From Nocardioides flavus (ex Wang et al. 2016) (lineage in GTDB: Bacteria > Actinomycetota > Actinomycetes > Propionibacteriales > Nocardioidaceae), in NCBI RefSeq assembly GCF_014653115.1, contig NZ_BNAD01000001.1:496001-560000 (forward strand): a DNA stretch of 64,000 nt. Direction: 5' to 3'. Both the position numbers and the translations under genes were made by a program. The notes beneath the pieces are model-generated. The model was not told the origin of the DNA. It did not search any database and saw only the letters and a list, made by a program, of their open reading frames with translations. The first letter of the stretch is position 1. The number at the start of each line of letters is the position of its first letter. Positions 26,587 to 34,589 of this stretch are shown here, piece by piece.

Positions 26587-26772
26587 GGGGGCGACAGGCG
26601 GACCGTCCGCCCCAGCCTCGCGCGCCACAGCCTCGTCGTGCCGCCGGTGCAGCCGCTCGCGGATCTCCGACGGCTCGTAGTGGCGGCGTACGCGCTCGTC
26701 GCGGGCGACCGCGGCGCCGGTGGCGACGCCGGCCAGGATCCCGGCCAGGCCGAGCCACTTCCATGCGCGCAT
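26578..26772 (-). CDS. Small membrane-anchored protein (64 aa)
   Basis: This is a 64-residue protein with an N-terminal TM helix (about 5-22) and a charged, Arg/Glu-rich cytoplasmic part (RRHYEPSEIRERLHRRHDEA). It ends PGS then TAG within the family A repeat. A TACGCT box lies 7 bases before the ATG. Function unknown. Confidence 0.5.
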   Translation of the reverse strand: MRAWKWLGLAGILAGVATGAAVARDERVRRHYEPSEIRERLHRRHDEAVAREAGADGPPVAPGS

Positions 26773-26810
26773 GGCGCCAAGCGTAGGACCCGGTGGGGCA
26801 GACTGCGCGC

Positions 26811-27443
26811 ATGGCATCGCCCCTGACCCTCGACCAGGCGGTGGACCTCACCCGCAGCGGCGACATCTGGCTCTTCCGCGGGCGCCGGGCCCCCGACCGG
26901 GCGATCCGGGCCGTCACCAACTCGCCGGTCAACCACGTCGGGATGGCGGTCGTGGTCGACGACCTGCCGCCGCTGATCTTCCACGCCGAGCTCGGCAAGA
27001 AGCAGCTCGACGTGTGGACGGGCGCGCACCACCGTGGGGTGCAGCTGCACGACCTGCGCGATGCGGTCGCGCGCTGGCAGGGCGAGTACGACCAGGACGC
27101 CTGGCTGCGGCAGCTCGAGCCGGAGATCGGGCGCGACGAGGAGGACGGCATGCTGCGCGCGATCGCGCGCCTCGACGGGGTCTCCTTCCCCAGCCTCACC
27201 CGGCTCGGCGCGCGCTGGCTGCGCGGGCGCGACGCGTACGTCCCCCACCGCAAGCGCGGCCGCAAGGTCACCCCGGAGGCGGCGTTCTGCGCCGAGATCG
27301 TAGCCACCTGCTACATCGAGATGGGCATCCTGCGCGACGACCGCCGGGCGACCTGGTACGACCCCGGGAAGTTCTGGAGCGGCGACTACCTGCCGATCTC
27401 GCCCGGGTGGACGCTGCGCACGGAGGTCGCGGTCAGCCGCTGA
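26811..27443 (+). CDS. Permuted NlpC/P60-like (YiiX/YebB-type) protein
   Basis: This is a 210-residue protein. The segment SGDIWLFRG ... TNSPVNHVGMAVVVDDLPPLIFHAE resembles circularly permuted NlpC/P60 (papain-fold) proteins, with the His in NHVGM and the later Cys in AAFCAEIVATCYIEMG as candidate catalytic residues. Members act as thiol hydrolases or acyltransferases, often on lipids or cell wall. ATG follows a CAGACT box by 6 bases; GTG at 26793 is less likely. Confidence 0.65.
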   Translation: MASPLTLDQAVDLTRSGDIWLFRGRRAPDRAIRAVTNSPVNHVGMAVVVDDLPPLIFHAELGKKQLDVWTGAHHRGVQLHDLRDAVARWQGEYDQDAWLRQLEPEIGRDEEDGMLRAIARLDGVSFPSLTRLGARWLRGRDAYVPHRKRGRKVTPEAAFCAEIVATCYIEMGILRDDRRATWYDPGKFWSGDYLPISPGWTLRTEVAVSR

Positions 27444-28389
27444 CCGAGCGCGCCAGCCGCTGCGCCACCGCCTCCACCGCGGCCCGCAGCTCCGGCCCGC
27501 CCACGACCGTGAACGGGACCGGCACCTGCGCGAGCCACTCGCCGGCGTACGCCTCGGGGTTGCTGGTGCTGCCGACGAGCTCGCACCGCCCGTCGGGCAG
27601 CCCGCGCAGGGTGCCGCGCGTGGGCGGGACCCACGGACGGAGCCGCTCGAGAGGGGCGTCGAAGACCACGTGCGTCCCGTGGTCCCAGCCGGTGCCGAGG
27701 TTGGCCTCGAGCTCGGCGGCCGGGTCGAGGTCGGCGGGCACCTCGAAGCCTCCCTCGAGCTGCACCACCTCGGTGACCCGGTCGATGCGGTAGGTCCGCA
27801 GCGCGTCGGCGTGGTGCGAGCGGCACAGCAGGTACCACCGGCCGTACCTCACCACCACCGACCACGGGTCGACCTCGAACGTCCGGGCGTGGCCCGCCGC
27901 CGTCCGGTAGCCGAGGCGCACCTGCCGCTGGGCCGCCACCGCGGCGACGAGGTCGCTGGTCACGGTGGGGTCGGGCCGGGCCGGGGCCCGGTCGGGCACC
28001 GTACGCGCGGTGTCGCGCAGCGCGACCGCCTGCCGCGCGACGTTGGCCGGCAGCACCCGGAGGATCTTGCCGAGCGCGGCGCCCACCGGGTCGTCGGGGT
28101 CCGCGACGGCGTGGCGCGAGTCGAGCGCGGCCATCACCAGGCCGAGCGCCTCGGTCGCGGAGAACACCAGCGGCGGCAGCCGCAGCCCGCGACCCAGGGT
28201 GTAGCCGCCGTAGGGCCCGCGGGTGGACTCGACCGGGATGTCGGCCTCGCGCAGGATCGCGACGTAGCGCCGGGCCGCGCGCTCGGTGACGCCGAGCCGC
28301 TCGCCCAGCTCGGCTGCGGTGACACCGGGCCGGCCCTGAAGGACGTCCAGCGCCCGCAGCGCCCGTGCGGTCGGGCTGACGTCCCTCAT
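27433..28389 (-). CDS. HTH/WYL-domain transcriptional regulator
   Basis: This is a 318-residue YafY-type regulator: winged HTH at residues 1-62 (TAAELGERLGVTERAARRYVAIL), a WYL domain at about 140-220 with WSVVVRYGRWYLLCRSHH and TYRIDRV, and a C-terminal WCX-like extension. It probably controls the divergent alpha/beta-hydrolase gene through the 13-base inverted repeat at 28405-28435. Its end overlaps the convergent NlpC-like gene by 11 bases. The WYL ligand is unknown. Confidence 0.9.
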   Translation of the reverse strand: MRDVSPTARALRALDVLQGRPGVTAAELGERLGVTERAARRYVAILREADIPVESTRGPYGGYTLGRGLRLPPLVFSATEALGLVMAALDSRHAVADPDDPVGAALGKILRVLPANVARQAVALRDTARTVPDRAPARPDPTVTSDLVAAVAAQRQVRLGYRTAAGHARTFEVDPWSVVVRYGRWYLLCRSHHADALRTYRIDRVTEVVQLEGGFEVPADLDPAAELEANLGTGWDHGTHVVFDAPLERLRPWVPPTRGTLRGLPDGRCELVGSTSNPEAYAGEWLAQVPVPFTVVGGPELRAAVEAVAQRLARSVSG

Positions 28390-28404
28390 CCCGCCAGTCT
28401 TGCA

Positions 28405-28435
28405 CCGATTCCGGACGCAGATCGTCCGGAATCGG
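28405..28435. promoter_or_regulatory. Perfect inverted repeat, probable operator of the WYL regulator
   Basis: CCGATTCCGGACG (28405-28417) and its exact complement (28423-28435) flank a 5-base spacer. The site lies between the divergent regulator and hydrolase genes, 16 bases before the regulator start, and suits a dimeric HTH protein. Confidence 0.7.
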
Positions 28436-28482
28436 CTCTACCGTCGTCCTCGACACCGACACATCAAGGTCAAGGAGACCCC

Positions 28483-29166
28483 ATGGACATCGTGCTCATC
28501 GCCGGACTCTGGCTCGACGGCTCCGCGTGGGACGCCGTGCTCCCCGAGCTCGAGCAGCGCGGCCACCGCGGCATCCCCGTCACCCTGCCCGGTCAGGGGG
28601 ACGGCGCGACGACGGCGACGTACGACGAGCAGGCCGCCGCGGTGCTCGCCGCGGTCGACGCCGCCGAGGGCTCCCCCCTCGTGGTCGGCCACTCCGCCGC
28701 GTCGACCCTGGCGTGGGTCGCGGCCGACCGGCGGCCCGACGCGATCACCGGCGTGGTCCTGATCGGGGGCTTCCCCGCCACCGGCGGCAACACCTACGCC
28801 GACTTCTTCGAGCCGACGGGCGACGGCGTCCCGTTCCCCGGCTGGAAGCCGTTCGCCGGCCCCGACTCCGACGACATGTCGCCCGACCTCAAGGCCGAGG
28901 TCGCCGCGGGCGCGCACCCGGTCCCGACCGGGGTGACCAAGGGAGTGGTGACCTGGACCGACGAGCGCCGCCACGGCGTACCGCTCACGCTGGTGTGCGC
29001 CGAGTTCACTCCCGAGCAGGCGCGGGAGTGGATCGCCACCGGCGACGTGCCCGAGCTCTCCGACGCGACCGCGCTCGAGCTCGTCGACATCGACTCCGGC
29101 CACTGGCCGATGTTCACCAGGCCGGCCGAGCTGGCGGCGCTGCTGGACGAGGCGACCCGGAGGTAG
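28483..29166 (+). CDS. Alpha/beta-hydrolase
   Basis: This is a 227-residue alpha/beta hydrolase with LIAGLWLDGSAWDAVLPEL at the oxyanion region, nucleophile motif VVGHSAAS (Ser in GHSAA) and a C-terminal catalytic His in DSGHWPMF. AAGGAG lies 7 bases before the ATG. It is divergent from, and probably controlled by, the WYL regulator. Substrate unknown; small esterases and EstC-like proteins look similar. Confidence 0.85.
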   Translation: MDIVLIAGLWLDGSAWDAVLPELEQRGHRGIPVTLPGQGDGATTATYDEQAAAVLAAVDAAEGSPLVVGHSAASTLAWVAADRRPDAITGVVLIGGFPATGGNTYADFFEPTGDGVPFPGWKPFAGPDSDDMSPDLKAEVAAGAHPVPTGVTKGVVTWTDERRHGVPLTLVCAEFTPEQAREWIATGDVPELSDATALELVDIDSGHWPMFTRPAELAALLDEATRR

Positions 29167-29169
29167 CCG

Positions 29170-30153
29170 TCAGTCGAGGAGCTCCTCGGGGCCGGCGGCC
29201 ATCGTCGGGAGGTCGGCCGGCGCCCGGTCCGGGGGCTTGACGGCCTCCAGCGGCGTCGACGGGGTGAGCGGGGTGACCGGCATGACGACGTAGCCGCTCG
29301 ACACCCCGGAGGCGTCGACGTCGACCTCGGCGAGCTCCGGAGGCGCCATCCCGAGCAGCACGGCGACGGAGAGCGCGCAGTCCGGCCGGTCGGCAGGGTC
29401 CTTCTCCAGCAGCGACGCCACGACCGCGCGCAGGTCCTCCGGCACGTCGTCGCCCAGCGGCGGCGGCGGCTCGTTGACGTGGCACATGGCCGTCGCGATG
29501 GGGGTGCCGCGGTCGAACGGACGCGTGCCGGTGAGCATCTCGTGGCCGACGACACCGAGGGCGTAGAGGTCGCTCGCGCCGGTCGCGGTCTGCCCGACGG
29601 CCTGCTCGGGGCTGATGTAGTTGGGGGTGCCGAGCATCTCGCCCACCCGCGTGTGACCGATGGTGTCGATGGCACGCGCGATCCCGAAGTCGGTGAGCTT
29701 CACCAGGCCGTCCTCGCGCACGAGGATGTTGGCCGGCTTGACGTCGCGGTGCACCACGCCCGCCTCGTGAGCCGTACCGAGTGCGAGGGCCGCCTGGCCG
29801 AGGATCGAGCGCACCGCCTCGGGGTTCATCGCGCCCTGCTCGCGGATGACCGCGGAGAGCGGGAGCCCCTCGACGAGCTCCATCACGAGGTAGGTGCGGT
29901 GGTCGTCCTCGCCGTAGTCGAAGACGGTGGTGATGTTGGTGTGCATCAGGGCGGCGGAGTGCTGCGCCTCGTCGCGGAACCGCTCGAGGAAGATCTCCTC
30001 GTTGTCCGGGTCGGCGCGCATGACCTTGACGGCGACGTCGCGCTTGAGCACGTCGTCGATGCCGCGCCACACGTCGGCCATGCCGCCGGAGGCGATCCGC
30101 TCCTGCAGCACGTAGCGGTCCCCGAGGCGGAGTCCTTCCACGAGCCTGTGCAT
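29170..30153 (-). CDS. Serine/threonine protein kinase (soluble)
   Basis: This is a 327-residue Hanks-type kinase. The Gly-loop is ASGGMADVWRG, the VAIK-type lysine is in DVAVKVMR, the catalytic loop is HRDVKPAN, then DFG, and the activation segment ends GTPNYISPEQ. The kinase domain spans about 11-265. The tail is Pro/Thr-rich and has no TM helix, unlike PknB, so it is likely cytosolic. It is convergent with the hydrolase gene. Target unknown. Confidence 0.93.
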   Translation of the reverse strand: MHRLVEGLRLGDRYVLQERIASGGMADVWRGIDDVLKRDVAVKVMRADPDNEEIFLERFRDEAQHSAALMHTNITTVFDYGEDDHRTYLVMELVEGLPLSAVIREQGAMNPEAVRSILGQAALALGTAHEAGVVHRDVKPANILVREDGLVKLTDFGIARAIDTIGHTRVGEMLGTPNYISPEQAVGQTATGASDLYALGVVGHEMLTGTRPFDRGTPIATAMCHVNEPPPPLGDDVPEDLRAVVASLLEKDPADRPDCALSVAVLLGMAPPELAEVDVDASGVSSGYVVMPVTPLTPSTPLEAVKPPDRAPADLPTMAAGPEELLD

Positions 30154-30273
30154 GGGCCGTGCCCCACTTCCCTAGAGATCCAGCGCGCAGATCGCGCCAG
30201 CGTCGGATGCTACTCCCGCCAGTGCCCCGATCCGACGTTTTCGTACACGCTCCCCCTCCCTCCGGGTGGCCTT

Positions 30274-30305
30274 GACAACCTACAACCAATTAGTTGTAGG
30301 TTGTC
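30274..30305. promoter_or_regulatory. Promoter with perfect inverted repeat, probable ArsR-family operator
   Basis: GACAACCTACAAC (30274-30286) and its exact complement (30293-30305) flank CAATTA. A TTGACA -35 box (30272-30277) overlaps the left arm, and the right arm ends 3 bases before the ArsR-family start codon, so bound repressor would block RNA polymerase. The spacing suggests a short or leaderless mRNA and autoregulation. Confidence 0.8.
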
Positions 30306-30308
30306 GTC

Positions 30309-30680
30309 ATGACCGAGACGGACGATGACCGGGCCGATGCCTGGTTCCACGCGCTCGCCGACCGCACGCGCCGCGACATCCTGCGCCGCGTGCTGGCCGG
30401 CGAGCACTCCGTCTCGGCCCTGGCACGCAGCTATGACATGAGCTTCGCCGCCGTCCAGAAGCACGTCGCCGTGCTGGAGCGGGCGGGCCTGCTGACCAAG
30501 CGTCGGCAGGGACGCGAGGCCCTGGCGAGCGGCGACGTGGAGGCGGTGCGGTCCGTGGGCGCGATGCTCACCGACCTCGAGGCGCTCTGGCGCGGCCGCA
30601 TCTCCCGCATGGACGAGCTGTTCGCCACACCCCAGCAGGCACCGCAGCCACCTGGGACCGATCACCCAGAAGAGGAATGA
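30309..30680 (+). CDS. ArsR-family (SdpR-like) transcriptional repressor
   Basis: This is a 123-residue winged-helix repressor with the ArsR motif LADRTRRDILRRVL and recognition helix SALARSYDMSFAAVQKHVAVLERAGLL. No cysteine metal site is seen, so it is likely not a metal sensor but the SdpR-like type often found with SRPBCC genes. It starts an operon with the next two genes and probably represses itself through the adjoining palindrome. Confidence 0.9.
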   Translation: MTETDDDRADAWFHALADRTRRDILRRVLAGEHSVSALARSYDMSFAAVQKHVAVLERAGLLTKRRQGREALASGDVEAVRSVGAMLTDLEALWRGRISRMDELFATPQQAPQPPGTDHPEEE

Positions 30681-30684
30681 GCCC

Positions 30685-31173
30685 ATGCCCGTCACCGACG
30701 TCCGCCACGACCCGGACACCCTGACCCTGACCATCACCGCCGACTTCGCCGCACCCGTGGATCGCGTGTGGCAGGTGTACGCCGACCCCCGCCAGCTCGA
30801 GCGGGTGTGGGGTCCTCCGACCCACCCCGCGACGTTCGTCGACCACGACCTCGTCCCCGGCGGACGGATGAACTACTACATGACGAGCCCCGAGGGCGAG
30901 AAGTACTACGCCTACTGGGACGTGGTCACCGTCGAGGAGCCCACCTCCTTCACCTTCCGCGACGGCTTCGCGCTCGACGAGACCTTCGCCCGCAACACCG
31001 ACCTGCCGGAGTCGACCAACACCTACGAGCTCGCGCCCACCGACACCGGAACCCGAGCGACCTACGTGGCGACGTACGCCAGCGCCGAGGCCCTGCAGCA
31101 GGTCCTCGACATGGGCGTCGTCGAGGGCTCGAGCCTCGCGATCAACCAGATCGACGAGCTGCTCGCGTCCTGA
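30685..31173 (+). CDS. SRPBCC (AHSA1-like) domain protein
   Basis: This is a 162-residue START/Bet v1-fold protein with the AHSA1 pattern FAAPVDRVWQVYADPRQLERVWGPP and the core YYAYWDVVTVEEPTSFTF. Such small-molecule-binding proteins are regularly paired with ArsR regulators. Start is 4 bases after the regulator stop, with GAGGAATGAGCCC as ribosome site. Ligand unknown. Confidence 0.9.
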   Translation: MPVTDVRHDPDTLTLTITADFAAPVDRVWQVYADPRQLERVWGPPTHPATFVDHDLVPGGRMNYYMTSPEGEKYYAYWDVVTVEEPTSFTFRDGFALDETFARNTDLPESTNTYELAPTDTGTRATYVATYASAEALQQVLDMGVVEGSSLAINQIDELLAS

Positions 31174-31230
31174 GCGACCGGCACCCGACCAGACCCGACC
31201 GCACCACACCCAGAGCAGCAGGAGAGCACC

Positions 31231-31794
31231 ATGCGCCCCATCGTCGTCACCGAGTTCGTCACCCTCGACGGCATCGTCGACTCCCCCGGCGGCGGGGACC
31301 ACCCGCACGCCGGGTGGACCTTCGCCGACGTCGCCTTCGACGAGGCGGCCTACGACATCAAGGGCCGCGAGGCCGAGCAGGCCTCCGCCCTCCTCTTCGG
31401 CCGGCAGTCCTACGAGGAGTTCGCCCCGCACTGGCCCTCGATGGAGGAGTTCGCGACCTACAACGCGATGCCGCGCTACGTCGTGTCCACGACCCTGCCG
31501 GGCGACACCGCGCCGTGGGGCGACGACGAGGTGCGGGTGCTGCGCTCCCTCGACGCGGTCGCCGAGCTCAAGGAGACCGAGGGCGGCGAGATCCACGTCC
31601 ACGGCAGCCCCACCCTGGCCCAGGGCCTGGCCCGCGCCGGCCTGGTCGACCGCTACCACCTGCTGGTGTTCCCGCTGCTGCTCGGCAGCGGGAAGCGGCT
31701 CTTCGCCGACGGCGACAAGACCTCGCTGGCGCTGACGGAGCACGCGGCGTACGCCAACGGGATCACGCTCCAGGTCTACGACGTCGTGCACTGA
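31231..31794 (+). CDS. Dihydrofolate reductase-like (RibD C-terminal family) protein
   Basis: This is a 187-residue protein of the RibD_C/DHFR-like fold: VTEFVTLDGIVDSPGG at the N-terminus, the NADPH-contact LLFGRQSYEEFAPHWPSME, IHVHGSPTLAQGLARAGLVDRYHLLVFPLLLGSGKRLF. These are NADPH-dependent reductases of unknown substrate often linked to SRPBCC/ArsR operons. GCAGGAG lies upstream of the ATG. Confidence 0.9.
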   Translation: MRPIVVTEFVTLDGIVDSPGGGDHPHAGWTFADVAFDEAAYDIKGREAEQASALLFGRQSYEEFAPHWPSMEEFATYNAMPRYVVSTTLPGDTAPWGDDEVRVLRSLDAVAELKETEGGEIHVHGSPTLAQGLARAGLVDRYHLLVFPLLLGSGKRLFADGDKTSLALTEHAAYANGITLQVYDVVH

Positions 31795-31826
31795 GACGGC
31801 ACCGGCCGGGGCACTACGCTCTGGCC

Positions 31827-33488
31827 ATGGGTGCGCCCGCCATCGTCATCGCCTCCGCCCACCACGCCGACGTCCTCGCCGAGGCGTTCGCCCGCTACGA
31901 GCGCGAGTACGACGTCCGCCACGTCGGCGACGAGGACGCCGCCAGGGCGACCGCGGAGGACCTGGGGCGTGAGGGGCACCAGGTCGCCCTCTTCGTCATC
32001 GACAGCGACCACGACCGGGACGAGCTGCTCGCGCTCATCGGCGGCACCCGCCAGGCGGTGCCGACGGCGCGCCGCCTGGTCGTGGCGCACGTCAGCCGCT
32101 TCCTCGCCGACAGCCAGGAGTTCCGGCACGCCGTCGCCGCCGGCAAGGTCGACGCCCTGCTGCTGATGCCGCAGGGACCGAGGGACGAGGAGTTCCACGG
32201 CGCTGTCGGCGAGCTGCTCAACGAGTGGAACGCGACGGTGGCCGCGCCTGTGGTCGAGAACGTCCGCATCATCACGCCCGAGAAGGACGCGCTCACCCGC
32301 GAGCTCCTCGACTACCTCGCCCGCGTCGGCATGCCGGCCGGCGTGCACCACCCCGACAGCGAGGTGGGTCGCGAGGTCATGGCGACGTGTCCCGAGCACG
32401 AGGGACGCTGGCCGGTCGTCTCCTCGCTGGCCGGCTGGTGCGGACACTGCCCGAGCGTGCGCGCGCTGGCCAACCAGCTCTACGGCCGTCCCGACGACAT
32501 CGACGTCGACGAGGTGGTCGACCTGGTGGTCGTGGGCGCGGGCCCGGCCGGGCTGGCGGCCAGCGTGTACGCCTCGAGCGAGGGCCTCTCGACGGTGTGC
32601 CTCGAGGCGGAGGCCATCGGCGGCCAGGCCGGCACCAGCTCGATGATCCGCAACTACCTCGGCTTCCCGCGCGGCATCTCGGGCATGCGACTGGCCCAGC
32701 GGGCGCGCGGGCAGGCGCTGCGCTTCGGCACCCGGTTCTTCACCGGGTGGCCGGCGACCGGCATCTCCCCGTGCACCGACGGCGACCACCACGTCGTGCA
32801 CACCGACGGCGGCGACGTGCACACCCGTACGGTCCTGGTCGCCACCGGTGTCGACTACCGCCGCCTCGGGGTGGACTCCCTCGAGGAGCTGGTCGGGCGC
32901 GGTGTGTTCTACGGCGCGGCGATGGCCGCGGCGCGCGAGCTCGCCGGAGACGACGTCGTGGTGGTGGGCGGCGGCAACTCCGCCGGCCAGGCGGCGATCC
33001 ACGCGGCCCGCTTCGCGCGCACGGTCACGATCGTCGTACGCCGGGCCGACCTGACCGCCACGATGTCGTCCTACCTGATCGACGAGATCGAGTGGAACCC
33101 GCGGATCTCGGTGCGCGGCTCGACGCGCGTCGTCGACGGCGGGCCCGACGACGTGGGCCACCTCGCCTGGCTCGACCTCGAGGACGTCGCGAACGGCGAC
33201 CGCGAGCGGGTCGGGGCGCGCGGTCTGTTCCTGCTGCTCGGCGCCGCCCCGGAGTGCGCCTGGCTGCCCCCGAGCGTGCTGCGTGACGAGCGGGGGTTCG
33301 TCCTGACCGGCCGCGACATCCCGCCGGACCGGTGGGTCGGGGACGTGCCGCCGGAGGACCTGGCCACGACCGTGCCGGGCATCTTCGCCGGTGGCGACAT
33401 CCGGTCGGGATCGATGAAGCGGGTGGCCTCGGCGACCGGCGAGGGCGCGTCGATCGTGTCGTCGGTCCACGCCTGGCTGGCGCAGTAG
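31827..33488 (+). CDS. Fused receiver-like / thioredoxin-like / thioredoxin-reductase-like flavoprotein
   Basis: This is a 553-residue protein in three parts. Residues 1-130 resemble a response-regulator receiver but lack the first acidic pair. Residues about 145-225 look like a thioredoxin/glutaredoxin-like region carrying WCGHC at 204-208. Residues 230-553 are a TrxR-like FAD/NAD(P) unit (VVVGAGPAGLAASVYASSEG, GGQAG, VVVGGGNSAGQAA, GIFAGGDIR). The CxxC normally in the NADPH domain (GVxYCATC) is replaced by GVFYGAAMAA, so the usual TrxR disulfide is absent and WCGHC may substitute. ATG follows TACGCT by 6 bases. Confidence 0.87.
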   Translation: MGAPAIVIASAHHADVLAEAFARYEREYDVRHVGDEDAARATAEDLGREGHQVALFVIDSDHDRDELLALIGGTRQAVPTARRLVVAHVSRFLADSQEFRHAVAAGKVDALLLMPQGPRDEEFHGAVGELLNEWNATVAAPVVENVRIITPEKDALTRELLDYLARVGMPAGVHHPDSEVGREVMATCPEHEGRWPVVSSLAGWCGHCPSVRALANQLYGRPDDIDVDEVVDLVVVGAGPAGLAASVYASSEGLSTVCLEAEAIGGQAGTSSMIRNYLGFPRGISGMRLAQRARGQALRFGTRFFTGWPATGISPCTDGDHHVVHTDGGDVHTRTVLVATGVDYRRLGVDSLEELVGRGVFYGAAMAAARELAGDDVVVVGGGNSAGQAAIHAARFARTVTIVVRRADLTATMSSYLIDEIEWNPRISVRGSTRVVDGGPDDVGHLAWLDLEDVANGDRERVGARGLFLLLGAAPECAWLPPSVLRDERGFVLTGRDIPPDRWVGDVPPEDLATTVPGIFAGGDIRSGSMKRVASATGEGASIVSSVHAWLAQ

Positions 33489-33577
33489 CCGCCTACCCCT
33501 GGGAGGGTGGTCCCGGGCGCACCCGGACGGCAGAGTGGAGCACCGGCTATCCCGCCGAGTGGATCGAGGAGGTCCCC

Positions 33578-33793
33578 ATGGGACGACTGATCAGCATCCT
33601 GGTCGTGGTCTGGCTCGTCATCGGCGCGTTCGCCGCGTTCCAGCGCGGCTACTTCGAGGACGCGGAGACCAACTGCTCCGAGGCGAGCGACATCGCGCTC
33701 AACATCGTGGCCGGCCCGCTCAACTACACCGGGCTGAACCCCAAGGTCGACTGCGCCGACGTCGACGTCGACGTGCCGGAGCCCAGCCAGTAG
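33578..33793 (+). CDS. Small membrane-anchored protein (71 aa)
   Basis: This is a 71-residue protein with an N-terminal TM helix (about 4-21) and a short acidic extracytoplasmic part containing two Cys (NCSEA, VDCADV) that could pair. GAGGAGGTCCCC lies before the ATG. No family recognised. Confidence 0.6.
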   Translation: MGRLISILVVVWLVIGAFAAFQRGYFEDAETNCSEASDIALNIVAGPLNYTGLNPKVDCADVDVDVPEPSQ

Positions 33794-33843
33794 TCGCGGA
33801 CTCGCTGCGCCATCCGTCCGACCCGCGGCGTCGAACCCCCGGC

Positions 33844-34107
33844 GTGCGTGACCTCGACACCCTCTTCGCGAGCCGAAGCGTCCCCGAGCACCTGGTGCGC
33901 GGAGCGGTCGGCCTGCCGCTGCTGGTCGCGGCCTTCGTCCTGGTGCCGTCGTGGGGGCCGCTCGCGATGCTCCTCGCCGTGCCGGCGGTCGTCTTCCTGC
34001 GCGGCTGCCCGGGGTGTTGGGCGATCGGGCTGTCCCAGACCTGCGAGCTGCGGGACGCCCGCCGCGACGGTGCGCGCGAGCCCGACCGGCAGCCGGTCGC
34101 TCGCTAG
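33844..34107 (+). CDS. DUF2892-like small membrane protein
   Basis: This is an 87-residue protein with two TM helices (about 20-37 and 40-55). The pattern RGAVGLPLLV ... FLRGCPGCWAIGLSQTCE resembles DUF2892/YgaP-type membrane domains, which keep a Cys-rich GxCPxY...TC end. GTG start. Function unknown. Confidence 0.6.
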   Translation: MRDLDTLFASRSVPEHLVRGAVGLPLLVAAFVLVPSWGPLAMLLAVPAVVFLRGCPGCWAIGLSQTCELRDARRDGAREPDRQPVAR

Positions 34108-34116
34108 GGTCGAGGC

Positions 34117-34431
34117 GTGCCCGACCTCTCCCACGTCCCCACCGCCCCGCTCCTCGCGGCCGGCCTCGTCGGCGGCTTCGCGCTCGCCCAGCAGACCGGG
34201 GTACGCCCGCTCGGCGGGGTCGCGATGATCGGCGCCAACGCGCTCGCCGCACGGCAGTGGTACGCCGTGGGCGGCGCGCCGCTGGCCGCTGGCCTGACCG
34301 CGGCGTACTGGACCGCGATGGGCCTCTCGCACCCGCTGGCCAGGAAGGTCGGCACCTGGCCGTCGGTCCTCGGTGTCACCGCAGCCGCGTCCGCGGCCGC
34401 CTGGGTGCTCGCCGACCGCCGCTCGCGCTAG
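34117..34431 (+). CDS. Small membrane protein (104 aa)
   Basis: This is a 104-residue protein, Ala/Gly-rich, with three hydrophobic segments (about 11-24, 31-48, 55-70 and a last one near 82-98). GTG lies 6 bases after a TAGGGT box (34105-34110), so it is probably leaderless. The stop overlaps a possible gene remnant on the other strand. Confidence 0.6.
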   Translation: MPDLSHVPTAPLLAAGLVGGFALAQQTGVRPLGGVAMIGANALAARQWYAVGGAPLAAGLTAAYWTAMGLSHPLARKVGTWPSVLGVTAAASAAAWVLADRRSR

Positions 34432-34519
34432 TCCTCCGGCAGGGCCGCGAAGGCGGCCTGCATGTCGCGGCACCAGCCGAGCGACTTCTTGGGGGTGTGA
34501 CCTCCAGTGTGCCACCCCG
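34430..34519 (-). pseudogene. Possible 3' remnant of a lost gene
   Basis: Minus-strand translation ending at 34430 gives WHTGGHTPKKSLGWCRDM followed by QAAFAALPED and a TAG that overlaps the opposing stop in a CTAG. This reads like the conserved end of a protein, yet no start codon precedes it before an in-frame stop, and a family D repeat begins about 18 bases upstream. I cannot name the parent family. Confidence 0.3.
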
Positions 34520-34536
34520 CCGACCTCGCGCCCGAA

Positions 34537-34589
34537 GGTGGCGGCAGATCGCACCCGTACGGCCCTCAAACCTGCGATGTGCCGCCACC
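34537..34589. repeat. Palindromic repeat, family D (second locus)
   Basis: GGTGGCGGCAGATCGCA (34537-34553) and TGCGATGTGCCGCCACC (34573-34589) are inverted with one mismatch and match the repeats before dinB. The ECF sigma-factor gene runs into its right arm and stops in the loop at 34566. Confidence 0.85.

Noticed and set aside
31827..33488. Ordinary thioredoxin reductase
   Set aside because: The redox CxxC of the NADPH domain is missing and two extra N-terminal regions are fused.
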